A stretch of DNA of 41,707 nucleotides from the NCBI GenBank assembly GCA_947447005.1, contig CANFHO010000012.1:1-41707 (forward strand), written 5' to 3'. The DNA is from Chitinophagaceae bacterium (GTDB lineage Bacteria > Bacteroidota > Bacteroidia > Chitinophagales > Chitinophagaceae). The stretch's first letter is position 1; every line of letters starts with the position of its first letter. The translations under genes and the position numbers were made by a program. Below the pieces are notes generated by a model that was not told where the DNA came from, did not search any database, and saw only the letters and a program-made list of their open reading frames with translations. Positions 8,921 through 17,838 of the stretch are shown piece by piece.

Positions 8921-11893
8921 TTATTGCTTGATCACTTTCATTTGTGATACCTGTTTTCCATTCTGAAGTACCTTGATCAGATACATGCCTGAAGAGAGTC
9001 GAGATATATCAAATGAATTGTTCATCTGCATGGTTCGTTTGCTCATCACTTTCACACCATTGCTGTTGTAAAGGATGATCTCGGTATTGGATTTCAATTC
9101 ATCGAGACTTACCAACAGATTTCCTTTGGCAGGATTTGGATAAGCCTTTGCCATGCCTTGAGATTCAATAGCCTGAATACCGTTCGATGCACCTGTGATT
9201 ACATCAGACATTTTACCTGTAGCTGTGCCCAATGCAACTTTAAGGGTGTAGCATGTGGTGGCATTGAAGGTTGATGTATTGTTAGGGTACACTCTTGCAT
9301 AATATACGCCAGCAGTTGTTATATTATAGTTCGCAATGCTTTCACTGGTTGTGCCTGATAATTTAGATGTTTTCAACGCAGTTGTACCTGCAGAATTCAT
9401 CAGATCCAAATTATAGTTTGCCGGGAGTGTGGTCAATGACAAACTGATTGTTCCTGGCTTTAAGATGGTGAATTTGTAGAAATCCACATCAGTACCTACA
9501 TTGATTAACCCGTTAATATTGGTGGCATAAGGAATTACGGCAGCACCGGCTGCTGTTCCGTTCGTTGCATTATCATATGAACCTGCACAACTTGGAACAG
9601 TGGTTGTGAAATTGGCAGCTGTTATATAGTTTCCAGCACCAGCAGCACAGGTGGCAAGTACTTTCCAGGTGTATGCTGTTCCTTGTGTAAGTCCTGAAAG
9701 ATTTACTGATGTTGTTGTTTGTGTAATAGGAGCATTGGTCCATGTGGCGGCTGCAACAGTTTTATATTCTACTGTATAGCTGATGGCATTTGGAACAGCT
9801 GTCCAACTCAAAGTTGCTGTGTTTGGTGTGATAGCGCTGGTTGTCAATCCGGTTGGGTCTCCACACAATGGAGGTGTTCCGATCGTGAAGTTGGTATTGC
9901 TGATGTCGAAGAAAATGTTTCCAATGGCCTCGATTTTCACACGTGCTGTAGTGGTAAGGTTGCTTGGAATTGCAATGGTTTCTGTTCCATCGTTTGGTGT
10001 AGTTGCCGCCAGTACAATTGGGAACGTTTGTCCGCCATCTGTACTCAAACTGATCTTCACATTGGCACAATTGATTGGTGCAGCAGTGGTTGAATTCACA
10101 CTCCAGGTGATGGTTTGAGTAGACCCTGCAGCCCAGTTCACGGCTGTATTTGGAGCAGTTACTGCAAAAGCACCAGTAGTTTTAACAACATTTACTACCA
10201 CATCTGCAAATGAAGTTTGTCCAACTGAATAAGGAGAAACAGAACTAAATGGTGCATTATCACGTACAGTAAGTCTGAAATTCAGGGTTCTCGCTACAGA
10301 ACTCAATGCTTCAATATTGGCACCTGCATCACCACCGGTCAATGGACCAGTTACAGTAGCACCTGCAAGAATAGTAGATAGTTGTGGGAATATCCTTGTA
10401 GGGGAAGTACTTGGTTTGAATGAAATCCAGTTGGGACCTGTTGCTTTGGTTGCATTGGCAACACTTGAGGCATTGGTCTGTGATGCAGTAGCATTGTCAT
10501 TTTGTTCCCAACAATAAGTAAGGACATCATTTGGATTTGCATCAGTTCCAGTACCTGTTAAGAAAAATGGAGTGCTTATAGGTATGGTGTAAGTTGAGGA
10601 GGGTATACTTACTGATGGAGTTGCATTGCTTATTGTGTTATATGTAACAGGACATGTTTTTGTGTCAAGATTGGCTTGAATTTGACCTATCGAGGCCTGA
10701 TGGAAAATATCAATAGAATGGGGTGCCACATCTTGAGATGTAATTCCTGCATAGCCCATGATGGTGATACCTGACCCCACCTCTTTATTTACACCTGTTC
10801 CTTCATTGCTCATGGAAAAGGTATGATTGGCACCCAACTGATGTCCAACTTCATGCACAACATAATCAATATCAAAATTATCTCCCTTTGGAATTCCATC
10901 TGCAGGAGAAGTGATTCCGCTGCCTTTACCTGTTGCACATACGCATCCAATACAACCTGCATTTCCACCCCCACCGGTAGCACCGAACATATGTCCGATA
11001 TCATAGTTGGCTTCACCAATTATAGATGTTAAAGTGCTTTGCAGCGAAGCGTTCCAGCTGGATAAGGTTGTAGAATATGGATCTGTTGTAGCATTGTAAT
11101 AAATGACATTGGTACTCGCAGCGATCAGTTCCAAATGCAAAGCGAGGTCTTTTTCATATACTCCATTGCAACGTGTGAGGGTTGCATTGAAAGCCGCAAG
11201 TACTTTGGCAACATCGGCTGCACTTGTTGCACCAAAATAATTGGCATATTCTGCGTTGCAGGATTGGGCGAGACGAAGGGTTTTAAGGTTCGCACCTGAT
11301 CTGCCTGTGAGAGATGTATTTACAGTGAGCAATTGTCCGTTGATGGATGAAAGCGTTTGTTTGTCGGTCGTAGAGCAATTCCAGGGTAATTCCCCAGCTT
11401 TACGTTGTGACTTGAAACTGGCATAGGTTTTCAGGTCGTCTGAATAGGCTTCAATGAATTCATTCTCCTTTCCTCCTCTGAATACCATGCCCTCCACTTC
11501 ATCTTGAGAAACACTGATTTTGATGGTGGAGCTTGGGTCCGACAAACTTCTTCCGGAATACGCACGGATGTTTGGAAAACGCTCCTGAAGGGCAGGTTCG
11601 AAGTTTGATGATTCAGTAAGTTCATAATCTTCGATTTGTCCGTCGGCATTCGGCAGTGAAACAACGGCTGAACGCTTGGTTGCACCCTTGCCGGTAACAG
11701 ATGTCAGTTCCTGACGGAAAGATGGTAAGTCAAGATCAAAGAGTTTGTATTCAGTTGGAAAAGATGGTCTTGAAACTGCTTTGTGTGGATTAATGTCACC
11801 TGTTCCGGTATGTTCTGACCATGATTTTTTCTTTTGTGCAATGGCTGGAATAAACAATGCCATGGCAACTACGATTGTTGCAATTCTTCTCAT
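8921..11893 (-). CDS. Reprolysin-like zinc metalloprotease with fibronectin III, pre-peptidase and T9SS sorting domains
   Basis: A secreted protease of about 990 residues. The zinc site HEVGHQLGANH (about residues 347-357) has the HExxHxxGxxH form of the M12B/metzincin clan, and the downstream GITIMGYAG supplies the Met-turn. Before it is a propeptide-like region; after it are cadherin/Ig-like strands, a fibronectin III domain (LTTSAITPNTATLSWTAVP), a bacterial pre-peptidase C-terminal domain (DVDFYKFTI...NYNLDLM) and a T9SS sorting domain (AYPNPAKGNLLVSL ... GMYLIKVLQNG). The ORF track starts at 11944, but Met18 at 11893 gives a canonical signal peptide (MRRIATIVVAMALFIPAIAQ). A TATCTTAG sequence resembling a -7 box lies between the two starts, which also favours 11893. 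It probably degrades extracellular protein. Confidence 0.92.
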   Translation of the reverse strand: MRRIATIVVAMALFIPAIAQKKKSWSEHTGTGDINPHKAVSRPSFPTEYKLFDLDLPSFRQELTSVTGKGATKRSAVVSLPNADGQIEDYELTESSNFEPALQERFPNIRAYSGRSLSDPSSTIKISVSQDEVEGMVFRGGKENEFIEAYSDDLKTYASFKSQRKAGELPWNCSTTDKQTLSSINGQLLTVNTSLTGRSGANLKTLRLAQSCNAEYANYFGATSAADVAKVLAAFNATLTRCNGVYEKDLALHLELIAASTNVIYYNATTDPYSTTLSSWNASLQSTLTSIIGEANYDIGHMFGATGGGGNAGCIGCVCATGKGSGITSPADGIPKGDNFDIDYVVHEVGHQLGANHTFSMSNEGTGVNKEVGSGITIMGYAGITSQDVAPHSIDIFHQASIGQIQANLDTKTCPVTYNTISNATPSVSIPSSTYTIPISTPFFLTGTGTDANPNDVLTYCWEQNDNATASQTNASSVANATKATGPNWISFKPSTSPTRIFPQLSTILAGATVTGPLTGGDAGANIEALSSVARTLNFRLTVRDNAPFSSVSPYSVGQTSFADVVVNVVKTTGAFAVTAPNTAVNWAAGSTQTITWSVNSTTAAPINCANVKISLSTDGGQTFPIVLAATTPNDGTETIAIPSNLTTTARVKIEAIGNIFFDISNTNFTIGTPPLCGDPTGLTTSAITPNTATLSWTAVPNAISYTVEYKTVAAATWTNAPITQTTTSVNLSGLTQGTAYTWKVLATCAAGAGNYITAANFTTTVPSCAGSYDNATNGTAAGAAVIPYATNINGLINVGTDVDFYKFTILKPGTISLSLTTLPANYNLDLMNSAGTTALKTSKLSGTTSESIANYNITTAGVYYARVYPNNTSTFNATTCYTLKVALGTATGKMSDVITGASNGIQAIESQGMAKAYPNPAKGNLLVSLDELKSNTEIILYNSNGVKVMSKRTMQMNNSFDISRLSSGMYLIKVLQNGKQVSQMKVIKQ

Positions 11894-12024
11894 AAGGCTA
11901 AAAAGGGTTTTGGTTTGTTTAACTAAGATAGTTGAAATTTTCAACGTATAAGTGATTGTATGATATTCTATACCCTAAAAGGATGATTTACTTATAGTTA
12001 TGAATGATTGTTTAATTATTAATA

Positions 12025-12032
12025 TAATTTTG
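12025..12032 (+). promoter_or_regulatory. Candidate -7 box TAATTTTG upstream of the LuxR-type regulator
   Basis: TAATTTTG matches TAnnTTTG and lies 57 nt before the TTG start at 12089, in an AT-rich divergent intergenic region. No convincing -33 element was seen at ideal spacing. Confidence 0.35.
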
Positions 12033-12088
12033 AAATAATCATTAAACAAATAAGGGATATTCACAAGAATCCCTGCAAACCATTTAAT

Positions 12089-12697
12089 TTGATTAAAATT
12101 CTTGTATACGAAAAACACCCTGAAAAGGTAGCTTTTTACCTTTCATTAAATGATTCTGAAAACGATCTTGAATTTATCATACCCAATGAAATTCATAATT
12201 TTTTTAGTAAGCAGGTTGATCTTGTTGGTCCTGATATCATCATTGTTGAATATGACGCTATTTTCAACGCAGGAAAGGAAGAATTTACACATTTTCTGGA
12301 AAAGATTCGAAAAATCAAATTTGTATGTTCACTGCAAGAATCAGAAATACATAATACACTACGTGTCTTAAAATTTGGCATCAAAGGGGTATTCCTGAAT
12401 ACAGACTCAAAAGATGTTTTATTTGACTGCCTCTTCAAAATAATGAAATACAATGGCTGCATTTCACCAAATCTGGTGTCAAAATTTGCAGGTTTCAATG
12501 ATGAGTTGTTAAATATCATGAGATCCCTTTCGTTTTCCCAAAAGCGCGTGATCAAGGAAATGTTGGAAGGTAAAAGCGATAAAATGATTGCGGATACGCT
12601 GAATTTAAGTTACCACACCATTAAGACACATCGAAAAAACATCTTCAAAAAATTTAATATCAATAGCCTCGGACAATTTTACAGCATGTTGAGTTGA
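12089..12697 (+). CDS. LuxR/NarL-type regulator with degenerate receiver domain
   Basis: A 202-residue response-regulator-like protein read from a TTG start; no ATG is nearby and the TTG yields the usual receiver opening (MIKILVYEKHP). The N-terminal half has receiver topology, but the usual acidic pair is E8-K9, the phosphoacceptor position in PDIIIVEYD is Glu54 rather than Asp, and the conserved Lys near GVFLN is Asn. The C-terminal helix-turn-helix is intact (LSFSQKRVIKEMLEGKSDKMIADTLNLSYHTIKTH), so it should bind DNA. No sensor kinase is adjacent. I infer phosphorylation-independent regulation. Targets are unknown; the divergent T9SS protease and downstream DoxX gene are the nearest candidates. 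Confidence 0.85.
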   Translation: MIKILVYEKHPEKVAFYLSLNDSENDLEFIIPNEIHNFFSKQVDLVGPDIIIVEYDAIFNAGKEEFTHFLEKIRKIKFVCSLQESEIHNTLRVLKFGIKGVFLNTDSKDVLFDCLFKIMKYNGCISPNLVSKFAGFNDELLNIMRSLSFSQKRVIKEMLEGKSDKMIADTLNLSYHTIKTHRKNIFKKFNINSLGQFYSMLS

Positions 12698-12705
12698 TAT
12701 GTTTG
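12698..12705 (+). promoter_or_regulatory. Candidate -7 box TATGTTTG upstream of the DoxX gene
   Basis: TATGTTTG fits TAnnTTTG immediately after the stop codon of the regulator and 80 nt before the DoxX start. If real, the DoxX gene has its own promoter and a leader of about 75 nt. Confidence 0.3.
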
Positions 12706-12785
12706 CTATTTTTTGGGTTAAGATTTGGGGATAATATATTAATTTCAGAATCCATTAACCAATCACACTTAAAACATTTTTGAAC

Positions 12786-13151
12786 ATGAAAGTAAAAAAA
12801 ATTATTGCACTGGTTATTTCGATTGCTGCATCTTTTATGCTTACTATGAGCGGAATCATGAAATTAATCGGCGGCAAGCAAGTTGAAGAAGGCTTTGCAG
12901 CCTTTGGTATATCCGCATACAGGGTTCCATTGGGTTTGATGGAACTTGTATTTGTTGCATTGTTTTTGCTACCTAAAACCAAAAGAATCGGACTCTTGTT
13001 TATCACTGGTTATTTGGGAGGTGCCATTGCTACACACTTGACACATCAAATGAATTTGTTTGGGCCAACGATGCCATTGGTTCTTTTTTGGGTTGGTGCA
13101 TATCTTACAGATAGTTCGATATTTCTTAAAGATTCAAACGGCGCTGTTTAG
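12786..13151 (+). CDS. DoxX-like family membrane protein
   Basis: A 121-residue protein with four hydrophobic helices. The first (MKVKKIIALVISIAASFML) runs into SGIMKLIGGKQVEEGFAAFG, the amphipathic DoxX signature; the later LMELVFVALFLLP, LLFITGYLGGAIATHL and MPLVLFWVGAYL complete the fold. The ORF track starts at a TTG at 12780; the ATG two codons on is more likely. DoxX-like proteins are small inner-membrane proteins, some linked to redox or stress functions, but this branch has no assigned reaction. It follows the LuxR-type regulator in the same direction and ends at a strong terminator. Confidence 0.85.
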   Translation: MKVKKIIALVISIAASFMLTMSGIMKLIGGKQVEEGFAAFGISAYRVPLGLMELVFVALFLLPKTKRIGLLFITGYLGGAIATHLTHQMNLFGPTMPLVLFWVGAYLTDSSIFLKDSNGAV

Positions 13152-13183
13152 AATAAATAGTTTCATCCATTTTCAAAAGGAAT

Positions 13184-13212
13184 GCCCGCTTTTTTTGGCG
13201 GGCTTTTTTTTT
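13184..13212 (+). terminator. Rho-independent terminator after the DoxX gene
   Basis: GCCCGC (13184-13189) pairs with GCGGGC (13198-13203) across an 8-nt T-rich loop and is followed by nine T residues. It ends the regulator/DoxX unit and faces the convergent mla operon. Confidence 0.88.
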
Positions 13213-13242
13213 ACTAAAAACAAGAGTAAGCAATAGGCTAAT

Positions 13243-14202
13243 CTATTTATTTTTTTTCCTGAAAAAATTCCTGAATAAAAAATTATGTTGAAGGGCTTCG
13301 AGGTCTTCATCCAACTTTTTACTGCTGGATCGAAGATTCAAAATGATTTCATGGATATCATTCGCCACAGTGGAATCGTTCATCAACATACCAATGGCAT
13401 TTTCTTTTTGATTGAGCTTTTCTCCAACATGTTGTAATTCAGTCATAAACATTCCGAACGAGTTTATTGATGTTTTCAAACCTTCTGCTGAAGCCGCAAG
13501 CGATGTATATATACTTGTATCGGAAATGATTTTGTTGATGAAGCCTTTATCATGATTCAGCCTATATGTGAATGCCGATATATTTTTTGCTGCTAATTCT
13601 GTTTGTATGGCTGTTTTATTGAAATGAAGAATGGTTTTTTGTACATCATTCAGTAAACTTTTGTCATTGATCAATCCACCCAAAGTCCCTTTTCCATCAT
13701 TCATCTTTTGTGAAATGCTTTTAAAGTTTTCTGTGATTTCCAGCACATTTTTATTGTTGTTTTGAAGGATCGTCAGTAACTCTGACAAGGCAACTGCTTT
13801 TTCAGTCCGCAAAGTATCTCCATTGGCTACAACGCCTTTTGAAAAGCTGCCTCCGGAAATGACAGCAATTTTATTTCCTATAAAACCATCGGTACTGATT
13901 TTTACTTTTGCATTTCTGAAAATATGTGCTTGAATCTTTTTTTCAATATTCATGGAAACAAGAATCATGTTATTATCCAAAATAGTAACCTTTTGTATGG
14001 CACCAACCTTCACTCCATATAGCCAAACATTGTGACCGGGTTGTAAGCCTTCAGCATCTGTTACCAGGAAGTGAAGTATAAATTTTTTTTCAAAAAATTT
14101 CCGTTGACTTCCAACGCTGAATACACCAGCAACAATGATTGCGGTTGCAATGATGATGAAAATTCCCAATATAACAGGCTTCTTTTTATTTTCTGCGTTC
14201 AT
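13243..14202 (-). CDS. mlaD: MlaD family (MCE-domain) lipid transport protein
   Basis: A 319-residue protein anchored by one N-terminal membrane helix (KKPVILGIFIIIATAIIVAGVF). The MCE domain spans roughly residues 37-115, with VTDAEGLQPGHNVWLYGVKVG and KVKISTDGFIGNKIAVISGG as the diagnostic blocks. The remainder is a long helical region rich in N, K and Q, as in the tunnel-forming tails of MCE proteins. It is the periplasmic substrate-binding ring of a lipid ABC transporter. It is the last gene of mlaE-mlaF-mlaD, 3 nt downstream of mlaF, so the three are almost certainly co-transcribed. No mlaA, mlaB or mlaC is visible here, which is common in Bacteroidota. Confidence 0.9.
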   Translation of the reverse strand: MNAENKKKPVILGIFIIIATAIIVAGVFSVGSQRKFFEKKFILHFLVTDAEGLQPGHNVWLYGVKVGAIQKVTILDNNMILVSMNIEKKIQAHIFRNAKVKISTDGFIGNKIAVISGGSFSKGVVANGDTLRTEKAVALSELLTILQNNNKNVLEITENFKSISQKMNDGKGTLGGLINDKSLLNDVQKTILHFNKTAIQTELAAKNISAFTYRLNHDKGFINKIISDTSIYTSLAASAEGLKTSINSFGMFMTELQHVGEKLNQKENAIGMLMNDSTVANDIHEIILNLRSSSKKLDEDLEALQHNFLFRNFFRKKNK

Positions 14203-14205
14203 TGT

Positions 14206-14985
14206 TCATTGGATAAAATTGTAATTATAAAAATCTCTGATCCTCGGATCTTCTGTGTCGAATACTTCCTGAAATGTTCCTTCTTTGATACATATTCCAT
14301 CACTTAACATGAGGATACGATCTCCGGTAAATTTTGCACAACTCAAATCATGCGTGATGACCAATGATGTTGTATGGTATTGCTCCTTGACCTTGTTAAT
14401 GAGATTGTTTATTTCAACACAGGTGATAGGATCCAATCCGGCAGTAGGTTCATCATATAAAATGATTTGTGGTTTTAGAATCATCATACGGGCAATTCCA
14501 ATCCTTTTCTTTTGTCCGCCCGACAATTCTGAAGGCATTTGATACATGGTTTGTACCAATCCAACATCCTCTAATGCATCCGTCACAGCTTTATTAATCA
14601 TTTGCTTGTTCAGGTGTTTTTGATTTCTAATAAGGGAAAACGACAGATTTTCCATGACGTTCATGCCATCATACAAAGCACTTCCTTGGAAAAGAAATCC
14701 TATTTTCAATCGTAAATGTTGAAGTTCTTTTTCATTCAGTTTTTCAACTTGATTGCCCAAAATATCTATAGTACCCTCGTCTTGTTTTAATAGTCCAACC
14801 ATCAATTTTATCAAAACAGATTTTCCACTGCCCGATCTTCCAAGTACGACAAGGTTTTCACCTTTGTGAATTTTTAGATCTACACCATTCAATACATTTA
14901 TACCATCGAAAGATTTTTTAACTCCCTTCACGAAAATTTCCACTTCCTTTTTTTCATTGATTGATATGTCTTGTATTGTTTCCAT
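14206..14985 (-). CDS. mlaF: MlaF-type ABC transporter ATP-binding protein
   Basis: A nucleotide-binding subunit of about 259 residues. Walker A is GRSGSGKS, the signature is LSGGQKKRIGIAR, Walker B is ILYDEPTAGLD, and the switch His is in VITHD. The ORF track begins at 15090, which would overlap mlaE by about 100 nt; the ATG at 14985 (METIQDISINEKKEVEIFVKG) leaves a 4-nt gap after the mlaE stop and matches the family N-terminus, so I choose it. It powers phospholipid movement between inner membrane and periplasm together with MlaE and MlaD. Confidence 0.93.
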   Translation of the reverse strand: METIQDISINEKKEVEIFVKGVKKSFDGINVLNGVDLKIHKGENLVVLGRSGSGKSVLIKLMVGLLKQDEGTIDILGNQVEKLNEKELQHLRLKIGFLFQGSALYDGMNVMENLSFSLIRNQKHLNKQMINKAVTDALEDVGLVQTMYQMPSELSGGQKKRIGIARMMILKPQIILYDEPTAGLDPITCVEINNLINKVKEQYHTTSLVITHDLSCAKFTGDRILMLSDGICIKEGTFQEVFDTEDPRIRDFYNYNFIQ

Positions 14986-14989
14986 GATA

Positions 14990-15799
14990 TTATGCAAATC
15001 GGAAATAATTGATGATTTGAACAATAACCATTTCTTCGATGAAAATGATAAACATGGAATTAACAACAGAGGCATTTGCTGCTTTTCCAACCCCTACTGT
15101 TCCCATATCAGCATTGTATCCTTTCATACAACCCGTAACACCTATGGTGAAACCATAGACTACTGATTTTATAATCGAGGCAGTTAAGTCTAAAAAGGTA
15201 ATTTGCGAAAATCCATTCTGAATAAATGTTTTAAATGTGGTCAGCTCATTGTGATGAATATTGAGATATCCTCCAAGCAATCCTAACACAGCACTATAAG
15301 CAACCAGCAAAGGCATCATCAATGTGATGGAAAGTACACGGGTAGTGACCAGAAACTTGAATGGGTTGGTAGAAGAAATTTCCATGGCATCAATTTGCTC
15401 TGTAACCCGCATTGATCCTAATTCTGCACCAATGTTGGAACCTACTTTTCCTGCCAGGATCAATGCTGTGATCAGAGGTGCAAGTGCACGAACGATGGCA
15501 ATGGATATCAAAGAAGGCAGCCATGATGTTGCACCAAATTCAATTAAAGATGGGCGTGATTGTTTTGTGAAAACTATTCCAATGATGAAAGAAGTCATTG
15601 AAATGATGGGCAATGAATTTACCCCGATAGCATAACATTGTTTGATTATTTCACGAAACTCAAAGGGTGGCCTGAGTGTTTCTTTGAAAATTTTCAATAT
15701 AAAAATCGCAGTATTATAAAACCCAACAAATAGTTGTCGAAACCATATACTAAAACTGAATTTATGCTGCAGGATCTCATTTCCAGAAGCTGAATTCAT
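14990..15799 (-). CDS. mlaE: MlaE-type ABC transporter permease
   Basis: A 269-residue permease of the MlaE/TGD1 family. Characteristic blocks are SFIIGIVFTKQ, RALAPLITALILAGKVGSNIGAELGSMRVTEQIDAM and the late GVTGCMKGYNADMGTVGVGKAANASVV. About five membrane helices are visible plus an N-terminal amphipathic helix. It is the first gene of the mla operon and forms the inner-membrane core that passes lipids to the MlaD ring. A hairpin-forming inverted repeat lies just upstream of its start. Confidence 0.93.
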   Translation of the reverse strand: MNSASGNEILQHKFSFSIWFRQLFVGFYNTAIFILKIFKETLRPPFEFREIIKQCYAIGVNSLPIISMTSFIIGIVFTKQSRPSLIEFGATSWLPSLISIAIVRALAPLITALILAGKVGSNIGAELGSMRVTEQIDAMEISSTNPFKFLVTTRVLSITLMMPLLVAYSAVLGLLGGYLNIHHNELTTFKTFIQNGFSQITFLDLTASIIKSVVYGFTIGVTGCMKGYNADMGTVGVGKAANASVVNSMFIIFIEEMVIVQIINYFRFA

Positions 15800-15813
15800 G
15801 TTGAATCAATTGA

Positions 15814-15858
15814 ATAGTGAGGAATGTGCTTCTATGCGAAGTAATCTCAACTCACTAT
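15814..15858 (-). promoter_or_regulatory. Inverted repeat in the mlaE upstream region
   Basis: ATAGTGAG (15814-15821) and CTCACTAT (15851-15858) are perfect inverted copies separated by 29 nt, which themselves contain a small CTTC-TATGC-GAAG hairpin. It lies 15 nt upstream of the mlaE start and could be a leader structure, an operator or the terminator of the broken gene upstream. I cannot separate these. Confidence 0.35.
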
Positions 15859-15949
15859 GCAAGTAAAGAAGAAAGGTCATGTATCTAAATGAGTAGCATC
15901 AGTGTGCATCGTATGTTTTTACTACGATAAGAGAAGGAAGAATCTACAT

Positions 15950-16495
15950 TTATCTTTTTGGATATACAACCGTATTGGGTCTGATCAGATGAAGCTGCTG
16001 GTTACTGAAAGCGGGATTGCTGCTTTTTTCAACACCTATGCTTGCAGAAATAGAGAACGTCTTTTGGTCGTTTACGTACATCAATCCAAGTTCAGCTCTT
16101 GAATACATATTCATTCCATTGGGATTGATATGTCTATTATTTTGCTGTATTTTCTGGATGTCTGTTGAAATAAAAGAATGACGGAGGTTGATGAAGGCAG
16201 GAGTTGTTGATACACTGCCAAATGCGTATAAGTTATGATTCAGTTTACGGGTGAGTTGTAACCCTATAGGTGCTGATAACAAGGTTGCACTTTCGCCATT
16301 GAAAAACCCATATCCAAGAGAAACGCCACTCAATGTGCTCCATTGCCATGGCTTCAAATCAGTACTGTCTTTTGTAAATTAATTGTCAACAAATGAAAAC
16401 GTATTTGTTTGACTTTTCATACTGTTATGAAAAGCGGACTGCCCATTCGCAAAACATGATATGATTAAAAGAAAAAATATGATTTGAATACGCAT
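15950..16495 (-). pseudogene. Outer-membrane-barrel-like secreted protein gene interrupted by an in-frame TAA
   Basis: The ORF track lists only 15950-16357, starting at a TTG. Reading the same frame upstream gives seven more codons, a TAA at 16379-16381, and then 38 open codons back to an ATG at 16495 encoding a clean signal peptide (MRIQIIFFLLIISCFANGQ). The frame is continuous, so one nonsense codon splits a gene of about 181 codons. The downstream part has alternating strands (GVSLGYGFFNGESATLL, YAFGSVSTTPAF, AELGLMYVNDQKTFSISASIG) that suggest a small beta-barrel. I do not recognise the family. A sequencing error or stop-codon polymorphism remains possible. Confidence 0.7.
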
Positions 16496-16587
16496 GCTCT
16501 TGGATTTTTTTAATTCAGTAACAGATCCAACTTAAGTTACCCATGTTTACCAAAATTACATAACTTCAAATCAATTAAAAATATATT

Positions 16588-17016
16588 ATGTCAGATCAAC
16601 AATTCAGCAATCATGGCAGGTTACATCCTCCGTATCATTTTATTACAGCTCCTTTGGTTCTCGTTGGACTGATTGGAAGCATAGTGAACATGGTGAACTG
16701 CAAACCAGACTATTGTTATAGTGCATCTCTGTTGGTAGTGGTTTTCATTGTGCTTTTATTATTGGTGGCTTTGGTAAGAACATATGCACTCAAAGCACAA
16801 GATAGAGCCATCAGGGCAGAAGAAAACCTCAGACATTTTATGCTTACTGGAAAATCTTTTGATGCCCGATTAACCATTCAACAGGTGATTGCTTTACGAT
16901 TTGCATCTGATGTGGAGTTGCCAGGATTGGCACAAAAGGCCGCAGAAGAAGGATTGAGTTCAAAGCAAATTAAGCAGTCGATCCAACATTGGAGAGCCGA
17001 TTATTATCGTATTTAA
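16588..17016 (+). CDS. DUF6526 family membrane protein
   Basis: A 142-residue protein with two membrane helices: FITAPLVLVGLIGSIVNMV near the N-terminus and SLLVVVFIVLLLLVALV after it. The C-terminal block AQDRAIRAEENLRHFMLTGK...LTIQQVIALRFASD followed by IQHWRADYYR is what I know as DUF6526. The function is unknown. The soluble tail should face the cytoplasm by positive charge distribution (inference). It stands alone, with the broken barrel gene upstream on the other strand and the methyltransferase converging from downstream. Confidence 0.8.
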   Translation: MSDQQFSNHGRLHPPYHFITAPLVLVGLIGSIVNMVNCKPDYCYSASLLVVVFIVLLLLVALVRTYALKAQDRAIRAEENLRHFMLTGKSFDARLTIQQVIALRFASDVELPGLAQKAAEEGLSSKQIKQSIQHWRADYYRI

Positions 17017-17068
17017 ATTATGACTTCAACAATAGGATTGATTGATTCTACATCAGCATCATTCAATC

Positions 17069-17776
17069 CTATTTGATTTTTACAAAAACCATGCAATGTT
17101 GCCAGGGTAGATTGTTTATGTTTTTTTCCAGGTGAAAGCCTGCCATTTTCAATTCTTTTACTGCTTGCAATTCAGTCATTTTGTGAATTTCCTTGATGGG
17201 CACGGATCCATCCTCAGCCCTGAATTCCACCAAAACCAGTTTGCCATTCGGTTTCAGTGCATTGAACATGGACAATCCCATTTCATAGGGAAAGGAAAAT
17301 TCATGATAAACATCCACCAATAACATCATATCCATGCTTGAGGCTGGAAGAGAAACCGATTTTTCTGTGCCAAGCACTGTAATGATGTTTGGTAATTCTT
17401 CTTGTTTAATCCTTTCATTCAGGTAAGAAATCATTTGCGGTTCAACATCCACCGCAAATACCCTGCCATTTCCAATTCGTTTAGACAATAAACTGCTGTA
17501 ATAACCACTTCCTGCACCAATATCTGCAATTTGCATTCCAGGTTTCAGATTCAGATTTTTCAACAGCAATGAAGTATTTTCTTCAAACTCCCTTTCCGGT
17601 CTTTCAAGCCAATCAATTCCATAATGACTCATCACTTGTGCAATTTGTCGGCCCATGTACCATTTATCAATGCCATTGGGGTCGCCACCTTTGTATGTAT
17701 ATAATGACTGCCCATAACTTATGAAAGAAGAAAATATAACAGCAAAAGAGAGGATGATTTTTCCAGATGTATGCAT
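17069..17776 (-). CDS. Class I SAM-dependent methyltransferase with signal peptide
   Basis: About 235 residues. Rossmann methyltransferase motif I is ADIGAGSGYYSSLL, followed by GRVFAVDVEPQMI (motif II), a DMMLLVDVYHEF strand (motif IV region) and LKPNGKLVLVEFR (post-motif). The ORF track starts at 17827, but Met18 at 17776 opens a good export signal (MHTSGKIILSFAVIFSSFISYGQ), which decides the start. Exported SAM-dependent enzymes are odd because SAM is cytoplasmic; the protein may be anchored by its N-terminus, or the periplasm may receive SAM by an unknown route. The substrate is unknown. A 66-codon ORF lies just upstream in the same direction. Confidence 0.85.
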   Translation of the reverse strand: MHTSGKIILSFAVIFSSFISYGQSLYTYKGGDPNGIDKWYMGRQIAQVMSHYGIDWLERPEREFEENTSLLLKNLNLKPGMQIADIGAGSGYYSSLLSKRIGNGRVFAVDVEPQMISYLNERIKQEELPNIITVLGTEKSVSLPASSMDMMLLVDVYHEFSFPYEMGLSMFNALKPNGKLVLVEFRAEDGSVPIKEIHKMTELQAVKELKMAGFHLEKNINNLPWQHCMVFVKIK

Positions 17777-17838
17777 ATGGATGATATAAAAATTATTCTT
17801 TACCAAGGTACGAACATTCCAAGCCATATGGATTGAGA

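Noticed and set aside
9719-10118. Plus- and minus-strand ORFs inside the metalloprotease gene
   Set aside because: Cys/Trp-rich shadow translations of the fibronectin-like region; the protease frame is unbroken.
11931-11945. GTTGAAA-T-TTTCAAC palindrome as an operator
   Set aside because: Perfect but short and AT-rich; such palindromes are expected by chance in this composition and nothing else supports a function.
14985-15090. N-terminal extension of mlaF
   Set aside because: The extension overlaps the end of mlaE and has no family similarity; the ATG at 14985 fits the operon spacing.
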